This document shows, one piece after another, positions 1 through 10,841 of a stretch of DNA of 35,000 nucleotides (positions are counted from its first letter, which is position 1; the number at the start of each line of letters is the position of its first letter). Where the stretch lies: NCBI GenBank assembly GCA_030141605.1, contig JAQGDQ010000107.1, positions 387,765 through 422,764 on the forward strand. The letters run 5' to 3'. This stretch comes from Tubiluchus corallicola. Lineage: Eukaryota; Priapulida; Priapulimorpha; Priapulimorphida; Tubiluchidae. Made by a program: the position numbers and the translations under genes. The notes beneath the pieces were generated by a model that saw nothing but the letters and a program-made list of their open reading frames with translations, did no database searches and was not told the DNA's origin.

Positions 1-104
1 TCTATAAATCTGTCATATTTATAAACATTGAAAGGAACAACTGTTCAGCGCAGTACGGTTCATATGTCCTTTCTATTCATGGCACTTAGTTTAGTTTAAA
101 CATA

Positions 105-600
105 GTTTATTTAGGATTGGATCAGACAGTTTGTACAACATGATTTAGGATCCTCACCACAACAGACTTTATACACTATTTACAAGAACATTTACAGTAA
201 GAATAGACTATACTTAGTTTTTCGTATACTTTAGTATAGCAAAGTTTTACTACAGTGACACATTAGACATTAGTAAAAAATGACGGTTAGTAAATATTGA
301 TGTATGATTATTTAAGAATGATGCATTTTATATCAGATAGAAACTACTGGAAGCGTTTAGTACATAATATAAAGTCATGTATAGATTGGAATATTTTACA
401 GTTAGTAACATAGTTAAATTCATCTTTACCGAATAATAACAACTTCAACAGATCATTAGTTCCTAATGCAGCTATATTAAGGTTTTCAGGCAGAAGTATT
501 TCATTTAATTTATCAAACATAACAGTCCTAGTTTGTTGATACAATGGGCAGTGCAACAAAAAGTGTTAAACAGACTCAAATCGAAATCCACAGTTACAAC
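105..600 (-). mobile_element. Degenerate 3' end of a non-LTR (LINE) retrotransposon
   Basis: On the minus strand, 595 down to 344 reads as the extreme C-terminus of a LINE ORF2 protein. A CGFRFESV segment is followed by an in-frame stop, then HFLLHCPLY, and the reading ends in TKRFQ and a stop. A Cys/His patch of the type C-G-x(n)-E-x-x-H-F-L-L-x-C-P-L-Y followed by about 60 residues and a terminal TKRF is typical of LINE ORF2 tails. A stop replaces the expected acidic residue before His, so the copy is dead. Further 5' on the minus strand (600-780) the frame is broken. The 3'UTR below 344 carries a short GGATC/GATCC stem (119-123 with 149-153) just before an AAATAAA-like stretch near 105-113. 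The exact 3' boundary is uncertain. Confidence 0.5.
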
Positions 601-1582
601 CGCCCATGTTCATGGCACTTCATTAAAGTTTGTTTAGTAGACAACCCACCTGCTACCTTACGCTTAATTAGTTGCTCCCGTAACAAGCAACAGCAAGAGC
701 GTTTCTTTCAGAAAGTACCGCTCAGCTTCATTAATAAGAACACCAATGGATGAAAATACGTAATTAATGAATGCAGGTGCAGACTTTGAAACGGGTTTGT
801 TTACATACATTGTAAGAAAATATTGTTGCACAGGCGCACGCGCTTATACCAACAACACGTTCAGTGTAAGCCACTCTGTCGTCATGGCAACGGGCTTGTA
901 GGCAGGTACGAAATTTACAGGTAAAGGCTTAAATCTAGTACATGGTTACGACGCTGAGTCCTGCACTGAGGGAAAGAGTGTGCATTTTTTTCTTATTTTT
1001 GTGCATGAGAATGATAAAAATTAATATTTGAATAGTCATTTATGGATTTGTGACAAAAATTGCGTTGACACTACAAGGTGTGAATGAGGTTTGTGATAAA
1101 GAGATACACACTTGTTAAACTGTTTTGTTCGAATAACGCATGCGCACAAACCTGTATTGCCACGCTGTTCATCTGTTACCTCACTTTATTATGAACGGAT
1201 GGAAAACACATTGCTAAGGTCAAATTCTGGATGAGGTCAAATCCGTCAAGGTCAAAGGTCAAAAATCATGGGCAATCAGTTGTACAGGTGCATGGTCACC
1301 TCTAGTGCTTTAACTGAACTTGGTGGACTGAAGTGGACAAACGTGGTGCTTAGTCGACCACAATTTAATCATGAGATGATCACAGGACTTGGATTAATTA
1401 AAAATAAGTGTTCGAATCATTCTCTGCAGTTTTTTAACTTGACTTACAGCAAATGAAGTATATCATGAGCAATGATTACAAACGACTTTAATCAACATTA
1501 AAGTCAGTAGATTTGTTCTTAATCAATAAGCCTAGAAATAATGAAGTTCAACTCAAATCAAAATGTATTTAACTCCTGTTGT
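601..1582. other. No gene recognised
   Basis: The part nearest 600 may be further decayed LINE sequence. The rest, including GC-richer DNA around 830-960, has no convincing exon, RNA gene or repeat. Short open stretches here lack splice-site support or recognisable motifs. Confidence 0.4.
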
Positions 1583-2012
1583 TGATTATTAACCCAAAGT
1601 GTTTTTATCATTTCATAACAATTTTAACCTGTATTTCACATAAAATCTAAATGCAATTTTTAGTTAAATCAAGATTGACCTTATTTTGTTGCCCGCTAAT
1701 TAAATGACATGTATATTCTTTTCTCTGGATTATATAGAAAATGTCATAATTTTAAAAATTATTAATGTTTCCTGAATTAAACTGATAACATTAATGCCCA
1801 CCAGTGTCTAAAAAATCATTTTATCTATATTCGGTAAAGGATAGCAGACTAGGTGACTTTATAGTCTTTTCGCTATCCTTTCTCTAGTTTTAGATCTGTC
1901 TATACATTTTAACCATTTTTCAAAACTTATTAGAGATTCTTTTATTGATCATGTTTTATTGTAACACTATAAAGAGATAAATAAATTGAAATTGAATTGA
2001 ATTGAATTGAAC
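1583..2012 (+). mobile_element. Retroposon 3' end, copy A, (TTGAA)n tail
   Basis: This about 430-bp segment recurs in opposite orientation at 14573-14968, which shows that it is a dispersed repeat. It contains a nested hairpin (1838-1879). The outer stem AGGATAGC/GCTATCCT encloses an inner stem GACT-TTAT-AGTC. About 100 bp downstream comes GAGATAAATAAA and then a TTGAA tandem tail (about 1985-2012). A structured 3'UTR followed by a short tandem-repeat tail is usual for L2/CR1/RTE-like non-LTR elements and the SINEs that borrow their 3' ends. No coding part is visible, so the copy is 5'-truncated or SINE-like. The family name is unknown to me. Confidence 0.7.
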
Positions 2013-2794
2013 TTTGTTCACGTATGATAACGTCCATAAGAACACTATTGACGCTGTCAGGCAGTTGTATGTGGCCAAGTTTGAAACGCAGAAAATTTTA
2101 TTTTTGATAAAAAATTATGAATTAACACAAGACAGATTATGGTTCTTTGATACTGTACTTTGGATATTTTATTGCATAATTCATGAAATGGATACCAGTT
2201 TAACGTGTTGACCAAAAGTTTCTTTATTCTGAAATACAATTATTAACATTTAGTTTAATTTGCATTGAGTAGAAGAAAATTAGTTGCATGATTAAATGTA
2301 TTGCTATAACTAAGAACTGATATAAAAATTATGTAGACTATATTGATATTAATTAATAATAACTTACGTTGTTAGAGCCTTTAACAGTTACAAAGACAGG
2401 AATGAGAACTCCAAGTAGCCTTAAGAACAACAATGTCACAACAATAAATTCGTAAGAAATTCACAGTCATAATGCTCATCACAGTCAGAAAAATAGAGCA
2501 ATGGCGGAGAGAACCAAAAGACGGGTACAATGTCATACAACAACTACAGCTATAGCTCACGAAAGGCCAAAATGCTAATGTATTGAAGGATATTAGATGC
2601 TTCAATTTTAAAAAAGTGACTACTGTAGAAAGCTAAATGTCTACTAAATAAGCATACAGGTGGCAGCACCGTGGCAGTAATTGAAAACTGAATTAAAATC
2701 TAAAAAGGCATATGCACCCACTACAAATCCCATTATTTGATCGTACATAATCGGACATAATCACAAATTATCGAATTCTTCTCATTCATTTCAG
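2013..2794. other. No gene recognised
   Basis: AT-rich sequence with many stops in all frames. No repeat or RNA gene was recognised. It may be intergenic DNA or the intron upstream of the candidate exon at 2795. Confidence 0.4.
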
Positions 2795-2974
2795 CAATTA
2801 AATTGGACTCCAAAGCCCTTCAAAGGTGATCTGCAAATAAGCTGGAAATTTGCGGTTGTTGGTAACGGACCTCCTGGATTTTTCTTGGGAGCACTTGCTA
2901 ACTGCAGGTGGAAAGCCGGAAACAGTGACTATTTGCATTGCTGGAAACATGGAGTCCTTCTCCGTAACGGCGAG
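2795..2974 (+). CDS. Candidate internal exon, 60 codons, product unknown
   Basis: A pyrimidine-rich acceptor (ttcatttcag, ending 2794) precedes an open stretch of exactly 180 nt, phase 0 to phase 0. It ends at GAG|GTAAGA (donor GT at 2975). The reading begins QLNWTPKPFKGDLQ, contains FFLGALANCRWK and DYLHCWKHG, and ends LLRNGE. It is rich in Trp, Gly and Cys, unlike chance translation of this AT-rich region, but I recognise no family. The frame stays open beyond the donor to 3091, so the exon end rests only on the splice consensus. No partner exon was found within several kb on either side. It may be an exon of a gene with long introns or a decayed fragment. Confidence 0.35.
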
Positions 2975-3090
2975 GTAAGAGGAAAACATGCCTTTTGTTT
3001 TTTCCCGTACAAACCGCCTGGTATGCGGAAAAGACAACTTCTTAGACAGAATGAGCTTGCAAGTAATTGGGCTAGATTTTTTGTAGATTA

Positions 3091-4251
3091 ATGTGTCAGG
3101 GATGATACAATTTCTGGAATATTCAGGAACCCTAAACCCTCAATTGTTTACAGGGATGACAACTGGTGTGTTACTGAAATGTCAGGGATGATATAATTTC
3201 TGGAATATTTAGGAACCTTAAACCTCAACTGTTTACAGGGATGTCTATTGGTGTGTTACTGAAATGTCAGGGATGATATAATTTCTGGAATATTCAGGAA
3301 CCCGAAACCTCAATTGTTTACAGGGATGACTACCGGTGTGTTACTGAAAATGAGGGATTATATAATTTCTGGAATATTTAGGAACCCTAAACCCTCAATT
3401 GTTTACAGGGATGTCTACTAGTGTGTTACTGAAATGCCAGGGATGATATAATTTCTGGAATATTCAGGAACCCGAAACCTCAATTGTTTACAGGGATGAC
3501 TACCGGTGTGTTACTGAAAATGAGGGATTATATAATTTCTGGAATATTTAGGAACCCTAAACCCTCAATTGTTTACAGGGATGTCTATTGGCGTGTTACT
3601 GAAATGCCAGGGATGATATAATTTCTGGAATATTCAGGAACCCGAAACCTCAATTGTTTACAGGGATGTCTACTAGTGTGTTACTGAAATGCCAGGGATG
3701 ATATAATTTCTGGAATATTTAGGAACCCTAAACCCTCAATTGTTTACAGGGATGTCTATTGGTGTGTTACTGAAATGTCAGGGATGATATAATTTCTGGA
3801 ATATTCAGGAACCCGAAACCTCAATTGTTTACAGGGATGTCTACCGGTGTGTTACTGAAAATGAGGGATTATATAATTTCTGGAATATTTAGGAACCCGA
3901 AACCTCAATTGTTTACAGGGATGTCTACTGGTGTGTTACTGAAATGTCAGGGATGATATAATTTCTGGAATATTCCCTAAACCCTCAATTGTTTACAGGG
4001 ATGTCTACTGGTGTGTTACTGAAAATGAGGGATGATATAATTTCTGGAATATTCAGGAACCCTAAACCCTCAATTGTTTACAGGGATGACTTTTGGTGTG
4101 TTACTGAAAATGAGGGATTATATAATTTCTGGAATATTCAGGAACCCTAAAGCTCAATTGTTTACAGGGATGTCTACTAATGTGTTACTGAAAATGAGGG
4201 ATTATATAATTTCTGGAATATTCAGGAAGCCCAAACCCTCAATTGTTTTAA
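3091..4251 (+). repeat. 85-bp tandem array, about 13.5 copies
   Basis: The anchor CAGGGATG after GTTTA recurs at 3151, 3236, 3321, 3406, 3491, 3576, 3661, 3747, 3832, 3916, 3996, 4081 and 4165. Spacing is 85 bp, with units of 84, 86 and 80 bp where small indels fall. Variant bases (ATTCAGG against ATTTAGG; CCCGAAACC against CCCTAAACCC) alternate in the middle, so neighbours form a 170-bp dimeric higher-order unit (3321-3490 against 3491-3660, nearly identical). Long frames through the array are a consequence of periodicity. The array ends in AATAAATAC-type sequence near 4251. Confidence 0.95.
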
Positions 4252-5097
4252 ATAAATACTATAATATTTTTTGTCTTGACACTGAAACATTGGCATGTCG
4301 ACCAGAACCGCAAACGCATTACTCATCGATGTACTAATAGACCCAGTGATAATTAACAATTTCATAGTGTTGTACAGACCCTATATTCATAACTACGACA
4401 TCCACTGTGTCAACATATTGCAAGCGTGAAGCCTTTTTAGGATGCCCTTACTATAATGAGCTAACCTGTCCAACTCCATCAGAGCAGTGACAGAACAGGA
4501 AGTTAAAGTGAAGCAGAAGCAGCTTGCCAGATGTCCTTTCTTGCGTGAGCCATGCCAAAAAACGTCAATGAGACCAGTGTGCAGGAGTACAGACAATATG
4601 TAATATGTACAGACTTTGTCCTTTTAGATATAGACCATTCCTTCCCAGTGGAGTGACAATATGAATGTTTGCACCTCCATAGAAGGAATTGTTATATTCT
4701 CTGATGTGACAAATGGTTCACCCCCCGAGCTGAGGTGGGACGTGGCAAAAAAAGAATAGAAGTAGTTTATCATCGGTTGAAAATCGCCTACAAAAAAATC
4801 TTCAGTCAAGTTTCTTTGTCAAGTACAGTCAACCAGTAGCAAAAGACAAGGAAAATTGTTAAGAACAATTACAACTTAAAATGAGCGAATATTTAAGGTC
4901 TGTTTTGTATCATAATTTAAAATATTTGAATGCGCCAAAGGATCGTTTGCTGTGTCCGTAATAAATATGTCTTGTCAGAAGCAAATCATTTCCTTTGAAT
5001 TTTCATTGTTGCATGGAAAAGACGCCGTTTACCTCGAAGATATGTCATATTGGCATATATCTCGACATGCCCGCTGAAGCACTTTTCTGTTATTTCG
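4252..5097. other. No gene recognised
   Basis: Unique-looking AT-rich sequence. Open stretches on the minus strand (about 4393-4596 and 4624-4809) have no recognisable motif and no convincing splice context. Confidence 0.4.
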
Positions 5098-5235
5098 GAA
5101 GTGGTGCTGACAAGCTACTGGCATAGCAGTGTCTAGTTTTTTGCTGGATTACTGCTGTGTGTACCTATCTCGAGGGTAGATTTCTCTTATTTTAGACTTT
5201 TGTCTGCCCAATGTGTACAATAGACGTAAAGGAAA
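5098..5235 (+). mobile_element. Retroposon 3' end, second family, tailless copy
   Basis: This segment matches the reverse complement of 34211-34352 over about 135 bp. Shared blocks include GGAAGTGGTGCTGACAAG, TTTTTTGCTGGATTACTGCTG and ACAATAGACGT. The 3' hairpin that is perfect at 34 kb is decayed here: the outer GCCCG/CGGGC and inner GTCTA/TAGAC stems each carry mismatches. No short-repeat tail follows, so this looks like an older copy. Confidence 0.7.
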
Positions 5236-5674
5236 AAAACCTCATAATTTGCGATGATGTTAAAGCTCTAGATTTGAGGGATGATGCATCGTGAGGAAAA
5301 CAAGCGAGGCATATCCGAAGTGTCTGTAGATGATATATGCAGCAACGATATAAATAAACTCCACAAAGTGTGGCGAAATATGTTGACATATGTGTGATGA
5401 AGTGGGAACAAATTGCTGAAGAGATGAATTAAAAACGAAATCGTCAATACATAAGAAACGTAAAGCTACGATGCCAAAATACAGTGAAATTTGGTCTTAC
5501 AAACGAAGAAGAGTTGCCCGTCTATTGATGAAGTGGATCATGTGGAATCACAAGAATCGTAGACGATAGCGGTAGGTGTAGGAGTGAGTAGATCAACCAT
5601 GCCATGTTTTAGGACGTAAAATGGTAAAGATGATGATGACGTTAAAACAGAAGAATGGAGTTCGTTAAAATATT
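5236..5674. other. No gene recognised
   Basis: Unique AT-rich sequence with stops in all frames; nothing was recognised up to the SINE target duplication at 5675. Confidence 0.4.
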
Positions 5675-6154
5675 TATCCATAAAACTTGTTGTTGTTGTT
5701 GGCATCCTTCTGTCTCGGAAGACATTGGAGTGTGCGCTAAGACAGTCAGTTATTGATCACATTGATGGAGCTGCAGCGTCGACTGTGGCTGAGCAGTCCG
5801 ATCCTTGAACGTCTCCAGGGCGCACGCTTGGGCAAGGTGTATGGAGATCCTGAGTTGCCCAGACAACAGGAACCCCCTCTCTTCCTCCCTGGTGTAGTCC
5901 AAAGGAAAGCAGAGCGATACGTTTGGCACCAGGTTGGCTGCAGGAGCTGCCGGAGTCAGTGAGTCGGTCAAGTCTAATATGGTCCGCCTTCAGGGCTCCA
6001 CTCCTGATTTGGAAGGTTTACTCCTCTACACATGGCCGTTGGGTCACTTGACCTCCTCCGTCCTCTAGCCGTTGACTGCTTGTGCAGCTCCTCCGCCTAG
6101 TGCGAGATACAGTTTGGGTATCCCGCAAGCCTACAGCACCTATCCATAAAACTT
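5675..6154 (-). mobile_element. 5S-rRNA-derived SINE, copy 1, 5'-truncated, 14-bp target duplication
   Basis: The body (5689-6140) is about 90% or more like the copy at 8458-8998. On the minus strand the element runs 5' to 3' from 6140 down to an (AAC)n tail at 5689. Only about 12 nt of the 5S head remain (CTACAGCACC at 6131-6140), so reverse transcription stopped within the 5S part. Perfect 14-bp target duplications, TATCCATAAAACTT, flank it at 5675-5688 and 6141-6154. This is the signature of LINE-type target-primed insertion. The 3' end carries a small hairpin, GTCT-TCCG-AGAC on the minus strand, just before the tail. Confidence 0.9.
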
Positions 6155-6828
6155 AGTACGTCAACAATTATCATATTATAACCAATTTTTAAAGCTAAAA
6201 GGCAAAACAGAATTAATAAGCTTGTATACATTATGTGTTTGCATATAGGCATAAACAATCCATGAGCATTAAACTTTACCACGCTTAATTTTCATCAGTA
6301 TTTGCTTATGCTGATTCTAGGTTTCAAGGAAACCGGATGATTGTGTAAACACGAGTTCGGAATAAAGATGCAGAATGCTCCAAAATATTGAAAACTACAA
6401 TAGCTTATTTTAAATCAAAGCTTAGATTAAATAATAATTACCTCAGATACTCAAATTTCGTTAAAGTTTCAAAGCTACGCGCGGCTCAGTGAATCTACTA
6501 AGATTGGCAGCGGCGCCTTTTGTCACGTGCGCGTCTCCGACAAATAGAAGGCGGTACCGTGATAACCATTATTTTGAACAGCAGTGTTAGTTTTTGACGT
6601 CATATGATATAGAGCCAATTTTTCAAGACATCATGCGTTTAAACAGTACTGTAACACCTATGCAAATGTGCTTGACACGCAAGGGAAGGTGTCTGCCATT
6701 GCAGAAACTGTGGTTAGTTTCTGACGTAAGCAATAGCTGTGTTCGGGTGCCGTTAATGAACTTTCTAAGTCAATTATTCAAATATAAGGAACAATTGTTA
6801 CCTTTTATAGGCAAGAAAATGAATATTT
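6155..6828. other. No gene recognised; short GC-rich patch
   Basis: Mostly AT-rich. A GC-richer patch near 6475-6560 contains CACGTG and several CpGs and could be a regulatory element, but nothing else supports that. An 84-codon open stretch (6594-6848) has no recognised motif. Confidence 0.3.
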
Positions 6829-7209
6829 TGGACAGTAAATTAAAATGAGATTGAGTCTAAACAGTCGTCCGGTCTTCCTTTAACAGGCTGTTGTGGTCGC
6901 TTTTCTTGTCACTGACGTGGTCATGGTATTAGCTCTTGTTGCTGTTGCTACTGCTTTTGCCTCTCACCAACTGCCTTTTGTCAACATTTGCAAACAGGAG
7001 CTCCATACAGTTTCATACATCCTTAGTGTAATGCGCTTCCAAATCTTTTCACGTTTTGTAAAAGGATTGAAAATTCCCGATAAACCATTAAAATGTTGTA
7101 ATCAGTATTTTGAAACAGTAAATTTTAGACAGTAAATTAGATAGTATATTTTAGACAGTAAATTAAAATGAGATTGAATCTAAACAATCGCCCGGTTTTC
7201 CTTTAGCGA
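6829..7209 (+). repeat. Pair of about 55-bp direct repeats 324 bp apart
   Basis: GACAGTAAATTAAAATGAGA followed by TTGA(g/a)TCTAAACA(g/a)TCG and a TTTCCTTTA-like end occurs near 6829-6885 and again near 7153-7209. Additional partial copies of TTTTAGACAGTAAATTA lie between 7120 and 7165. This looks like a local duplication or the ends of an undefined element. Confidence 0.6.
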
Positions 7210-8450
7210 TTTAGGTTTATATAGCGTAGTCACTTAGGCACAATGTATTTATGTTGATATTGTAAATGGCTTTCAGAAAGCTTTATAATGGAAATGTCCA
7301 GCAAGTAATGAATTAATTCTGCAACTTCAGCACGTAATAATTTATGTGAGCCATTAAGCCAACATGCAGTTATACCTACGCGCCCCCTGTCGGTAATGCA
7401 GCTAAATGAATAAAGGTAACATTACAAAGTATTTTTGAACCTTTTCAGCAATAAATAAATGTGATTTAAAGGACTGATTAGCTCAAAGTTATCGTAGATT
7501 CAGAATATAATAGTGCGTCAGGCCCCAACAACTTGCATAGAAGCCACCTTTCCTAATTGAGTGTAATATATGCCCTTGCTAATGTTATTGTCAGCGTAAA
7601 TCACGTGATTTGCCCACTTAACATTCAATACCAGATTTGCAACACACAAGATTACGCAACCTTAGACATTAAACCAAGGTCTCACATAACTGGTTCAAAT
7701 GTTATTTATTAGGGTCTGAACTCGACTCACTGGTTAGTACTACACCATTAAGTACTAAAGTAAGATTAAGGACTATGTTTTCTCTAGCCGGGATAATAAT
7801 GCTATAAATGCTTTTGCAAATCTTATCTCGGATGAATTCCTATCGTCTTTCTCCCATATATAAACAGTCTGTTAGTGATGAAATTTTACAACTCTCGTCG
7901 TGTTTTCTATATGCTGTTTTGTTTTTATTTATGATTATGTGATTTTACATTAGAATTGGTAATTATGTTTATTATAATTGTACTCGCTGTTTTTGACTGT
8001 GTATAATGTGTGTAAATTTTTGTTACTAAGTATTAAAATATGTTCGTTATCTTTTATTATGTATGTATGTAGTGTTGGATTACAATTTGTAACTATGTCT
8101 ATTGTATATGATCGTTGTCGTTCAATGTGACTCATGCGTTGGATTCTAAATTATATATACATGTGAATAGGTTTAATACGTTGTAAATGCTTTTAGAAAT
8201 TTTAAACAGATCCCTACAAATAAAAGGAATGTATTCTGCACATAGTTTTTAAAAATAAAGCATTATAATAATAATAAAAAAGTACTAAAATTACCTTATT
8301 GGTCGATAATCGTGCGCCAGTGTTAAATATCACGCCAGTAAAGCATATAAAAACAGTATAAAAAGCGAGAATGAACCACGTGTGGTTGTATCCAAGCGTC
8401 AAGATAGATAAAAAAATCAATGCCAGAAAATTACAAAATTATAAATAGTA
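7210..8450. other. No gene recognised; possible retroposon 3' end near 8280
   Basis: AT-rich sequence without a supported gene. Around 8255-8282, AAAAATAAAGCATT is followed by ATAATAATAATAAA. This resembles a retroposon 3' end with a short-repeat tail on the plus strand, but no second copy is present in the window. Confidence 0.3.
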
Positions 8451-9005
8451 ATATATCGTTGTTGGCATCCTTCTGTCTCGGAAGACAATGGAGTGTGCGC
8501 CAAGAGAGTCAGTTATTGATCACATTGATGGAGCTGCAGCGTCGACTGTGGCTGAGCAGTGCGATCCTTGAACGTCTCCAGGGTGCACGCCTGGGCAAGG
8601 TGTATGGAGATCTTGAGTTGCCCAGACAACAGGAACCCCCTCTGTTCCTCCTTGGTGTACTCCAAAGGAAAGCGCAGCGATACGTTTGGCACCAGGTTGG
8701 CTGCAGGAGCTGCCGGAGTCAGTGAGCATGCTGTACTGGTCCGCCTTCGGGGCTCCACCCCTGATTTGGAAAGTTTACTACTCTACACATGGCCGTTGGG
8801 TCACTTGACCTCCTCCGCCCTCTAGCTTGTGCAGCTCCTCCGCGTAGTGTCGAGATGCAATGTGGGCATCCCGCAAGCATACAGCACCTGGTATGCCTAG
8901 GCGGTCACCCATCCAAGTACAAACCAGGCTCTACGTTGCTTAACTTCGGTGATCAGACGAGAACCGGTGTTTTCAACGTGATTTGGCCGTAGTTTGCGAT
9001 ATATC
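8451..9005 (-). mobile_element. 5S-rRNA-derived SINE, copy 2, full length
   Basis: This is the most complete copy (8458-8998). Read on the minus strand it begins with a 5S rRNA-like head (8994 to 8879), then about 150 bp of linker, a conserved body, and a hairpin plus (AAC)n tail (8458-8463). The head keeps the 5S internal promoter landmarks: an A-box-like AAGTTAAGCA, and a C-box-like GTACTTGGATGGGTGACCGC close to canonical eukaryotic 5S. Candidate 7-bp target duplications ATATATC lie at 8451-8457 and 8999-9005. A 5S-headed, pol III-type SINE corresponds to the SINE3 class. I do not know this family's name. Apparent open frames across it are incidental. Confidence 0.9.
8879..8994 (-). ncRNA. 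5S rRNA-like head of SINE copy 2 (not a functional 5S gene)
   Basis: On the minus strand it starts ACTACGGCC and ends in a CAGGTGCTGTA-type 5S 3' end. Strong matches to eukaryotic 5S include CTCGTCTGATCACCGAAG, GCCTGGTTTGTACTTGGATG and GACCGCCTAGG. Substitutions are scattered, and it continues directly into SINE body sequence without a pol III T-run terminator, so it is a retroposon promoter module. Confidence 0.85.
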
Positions 9006-9382
9006 AAATAGCAAAAAACCTATAACAATTCTGAACAAATTAGAAATTTTAGTGATTATGGAAAAGACATCTATTTCAAAGGCTTATTTTTGCATAGGCT
9101 AAAGTATGCGAGAATATGAATTAGCTGCTCATTCTTATCTTGCTGTCAAACTCCCCCCGGGTGACAAATTATGCTGCTCTCATGATTTCGCTTCTCTCTA
9201 ACTGCTGACAGTTTACACAGAATACTCATTCTGCTGCTAAATTTGCTGGGAGCAATTCTAGAAAGAAGAGAGTGTTTGTTTTCAGAAATTTGTTTGCCTG
9301 TTAAGTGTAACCTCACCTCTTTAAGAAAACGGTCAATAGATACGTTAAGCAAATTAGCTGTACTTATTCTATTTTTCTGCCA
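9006..9382. other. No gene recognised
   Basis: Unique sequence between two SINEs. A 68-codon minus-strand open stretch (9146-9352) has no recognised motif. Confidence 0.4.
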
Positions 9383-9586
9383 GAGCTATTATCGCCGACT
9401 GTAAATAACAACTTACAACTACATAAGAGAGACTATTTTTACCCCACTTTTACCCTAAATACCACGCGTCAGGCAGGGCAAAGCAGGTACCATTTTTAAA
9501 GTCTTTGCTATGACCCGGCCGCTGGTTCGAACTCACGACCTCCCAGACGGAAAACAGACGCATTACCACTAGACTAAACCGTCTGA
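9383..9586 (-). mobile_element. tRNA-derived SINE, copy 1
   Basis: On the minus strand it begins AGACGGTTTAGTCTAGTGG and matches 24211-24414 over about 200 bp. It carries pol III internal promoter boxes: an A box (TAGTCTAGTGGT, complement of 9566-9577) and a B box (GAGTTCGAACC, complement of 9524-9534). The tRNA-like region (about 74 nt) is followed by a tRNA-unrelated body ending GGCGATAATAGCTCT. The tRNA-like part does not fold into a clean cloverleaf by eye, so it is not called as a tRNA gene. No clear target duplication was identified. Confidence 0.85.
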
Positions 9587-10262
9587 ACTGAATATTCTGA
9601 ACAGTAGAATGAACCCTATTGGTTTTTTGGACAATCTGTTTAACAAATACGTAATTTTATGCGTCTTTGCAAAATTCGATGGCTAGCTTTGCTAAATTGC
9701 TAATCTTAATTGTTTTAGCATCTTTATAAATTTCAACTTGAAACTAATCGAACGTGTGACTCGGAAATTACTTGGCTGATGGCAAATACCCATATTTGGA
9801 AGCAATACCCTGATGCATGTTGTTGTTGATGATGATGATGATGATTAGCCAAATCATTGCGCCCTATAACACGACGGTGTAAGATTTCGTCTAGATATCA
9901 ACCTCTTATTAACATTGTCAGCATCCAATGAACTTAACCCTTTTTGCTGCACAAAAGATTTCACAAATTAACAAAAGACGTATCGTATAAATTCGAAACT
10001 ATTTTCATTTCGGGCAAGAGGGGGGGGGGGGGGTAAAATTAAAAGCTTAAAAACCTGCTTATTTTATTACTCATTACTTATTTGTGACATTAGACGCACA
10101 AACTTGTTTATAATGATTTTTTGTGGTTTTCACGACTCACACAGGGTCTTGCTAACTTTCAGCTCCCAGTTGTGCTTTGCAGTAAGCTACGTTAACAATT
10201 GACTCTTATATTGAGTGTGATAAACAAGTTTAAAAAGCTGGGAGGACAGTTAAAAATAGTGG
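9587..10262. other. No gene recognised; G-run
   Basis: AT-rich sequence with a short (GATGAT)n tract near 9825-9845 and a run of G at about 10020-10033. No supported gene. Confidence 0.4.
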
Positions 10263-10388
10263 AATAGCAAAATAGGGGTACAATTGTGAGTTATTGTGAG
10301 CTATATTTTTAGGCAAGATATTTTAAATAGCAAAATAGGGGTACAATTGTGAGTTATTGTGAGTTATATTTTTAGGCAAGATATGTTT
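10263..10388 (+). repeat. Two tandem 63-bp copies
   Basis: The unit beginning AATAGCAAAATAGGGGTACA and ending TTTTTAGGCAAGATAT starts at 10263 and at 10326, with about one substitution. This is a recent tandem duplication. Confidence 0.9.
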
Positions 10389-10670
10389 ATTGACGTACTT
10401 TAGATTTTAAGTAATTTTTTATTTGTTTTATATTTTTTATGTGTGTGTTGTAAATACCACTGCACCAATGATTCACCAAAAACACACTATTGTTTATATT
10501 TACAATATAAGTAATTGTAATAATTACAATAAAAGTGGTTCAGAGCTTATTATTGGTCAAGCAAATGCGATCGTTTTTTTAACCAGGACTGGCCAGTTAT
10601 TGCAAGCTCATAAATCACATTTATCAGGAAGGTATACGTACAACTAAATTTATGCTTTTTGCTATCCTAG

Positions 10671-10841
10671 GTTCTGACACACATATGGTATCAGGAAGGT
10701 GACATAGAGGTCGCTAGTAGAGTTACAGCAGATGATGAGGACACAGAGCAAAAGACAGTGAGAACTTTGTGGATTGAACTAGCCAGGCATGTACAGATTC
10801 TTCTGAAATACCTTTCTCGATGGAAAGGACAGTTGTATAAG
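10671..10841 (+). CDS. Uncharacterised gene, exon A (57 codons)
   Basis: A pyrimidine-rich acceptor (gctatcctag, ending 10670) precedes 171 nt open in phase 0. The exon ends at TATAAG|GTAGAT (donor GT at 10842). It reads VLTHIWYQEGDIEVASRV..., then a helical, Trp-containing stretch with TLWIELARHVQILLKYLSRW, ending KGQLYK. Phase 0 continues into exon B at 11533. An alternative acceptor is TATCAG ending 10694. The frame stays open past the donor to a stop at 10979-10981, so intron retention would give a short alternative C-terminus. I do not recognise the family. Upstream exons were not found; the retroposon-rich DNA before 10671 is probably an intron. Confidence 0.5.

Noticed and set aside
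3091-4251. CRISPR-like array
   Set aside because: Units are contiguous with no unique spacers, and the genome is eukaryotic.
5753-5962. Small proteins predicted on SINE copies (also at 8420-8825 and 23352-23765)
   Set aside because: The frames differ between copies and lie wholly within a 5S-derived, non-coding SINE.
8879-8994. Functional 5S rRNA gene
   Set aside because: It diverges from canonical 5S at many sites, lacks a T-run terminator and continues into a repeated SINE body with target duplications.
10572-10640. Small extra exon upstream of exon A (acceptor near 10585, donor GGAAG|GTATAC)
   Set aside because: The frame that is open ends in phase 2, which does not join exon A (phase 0).
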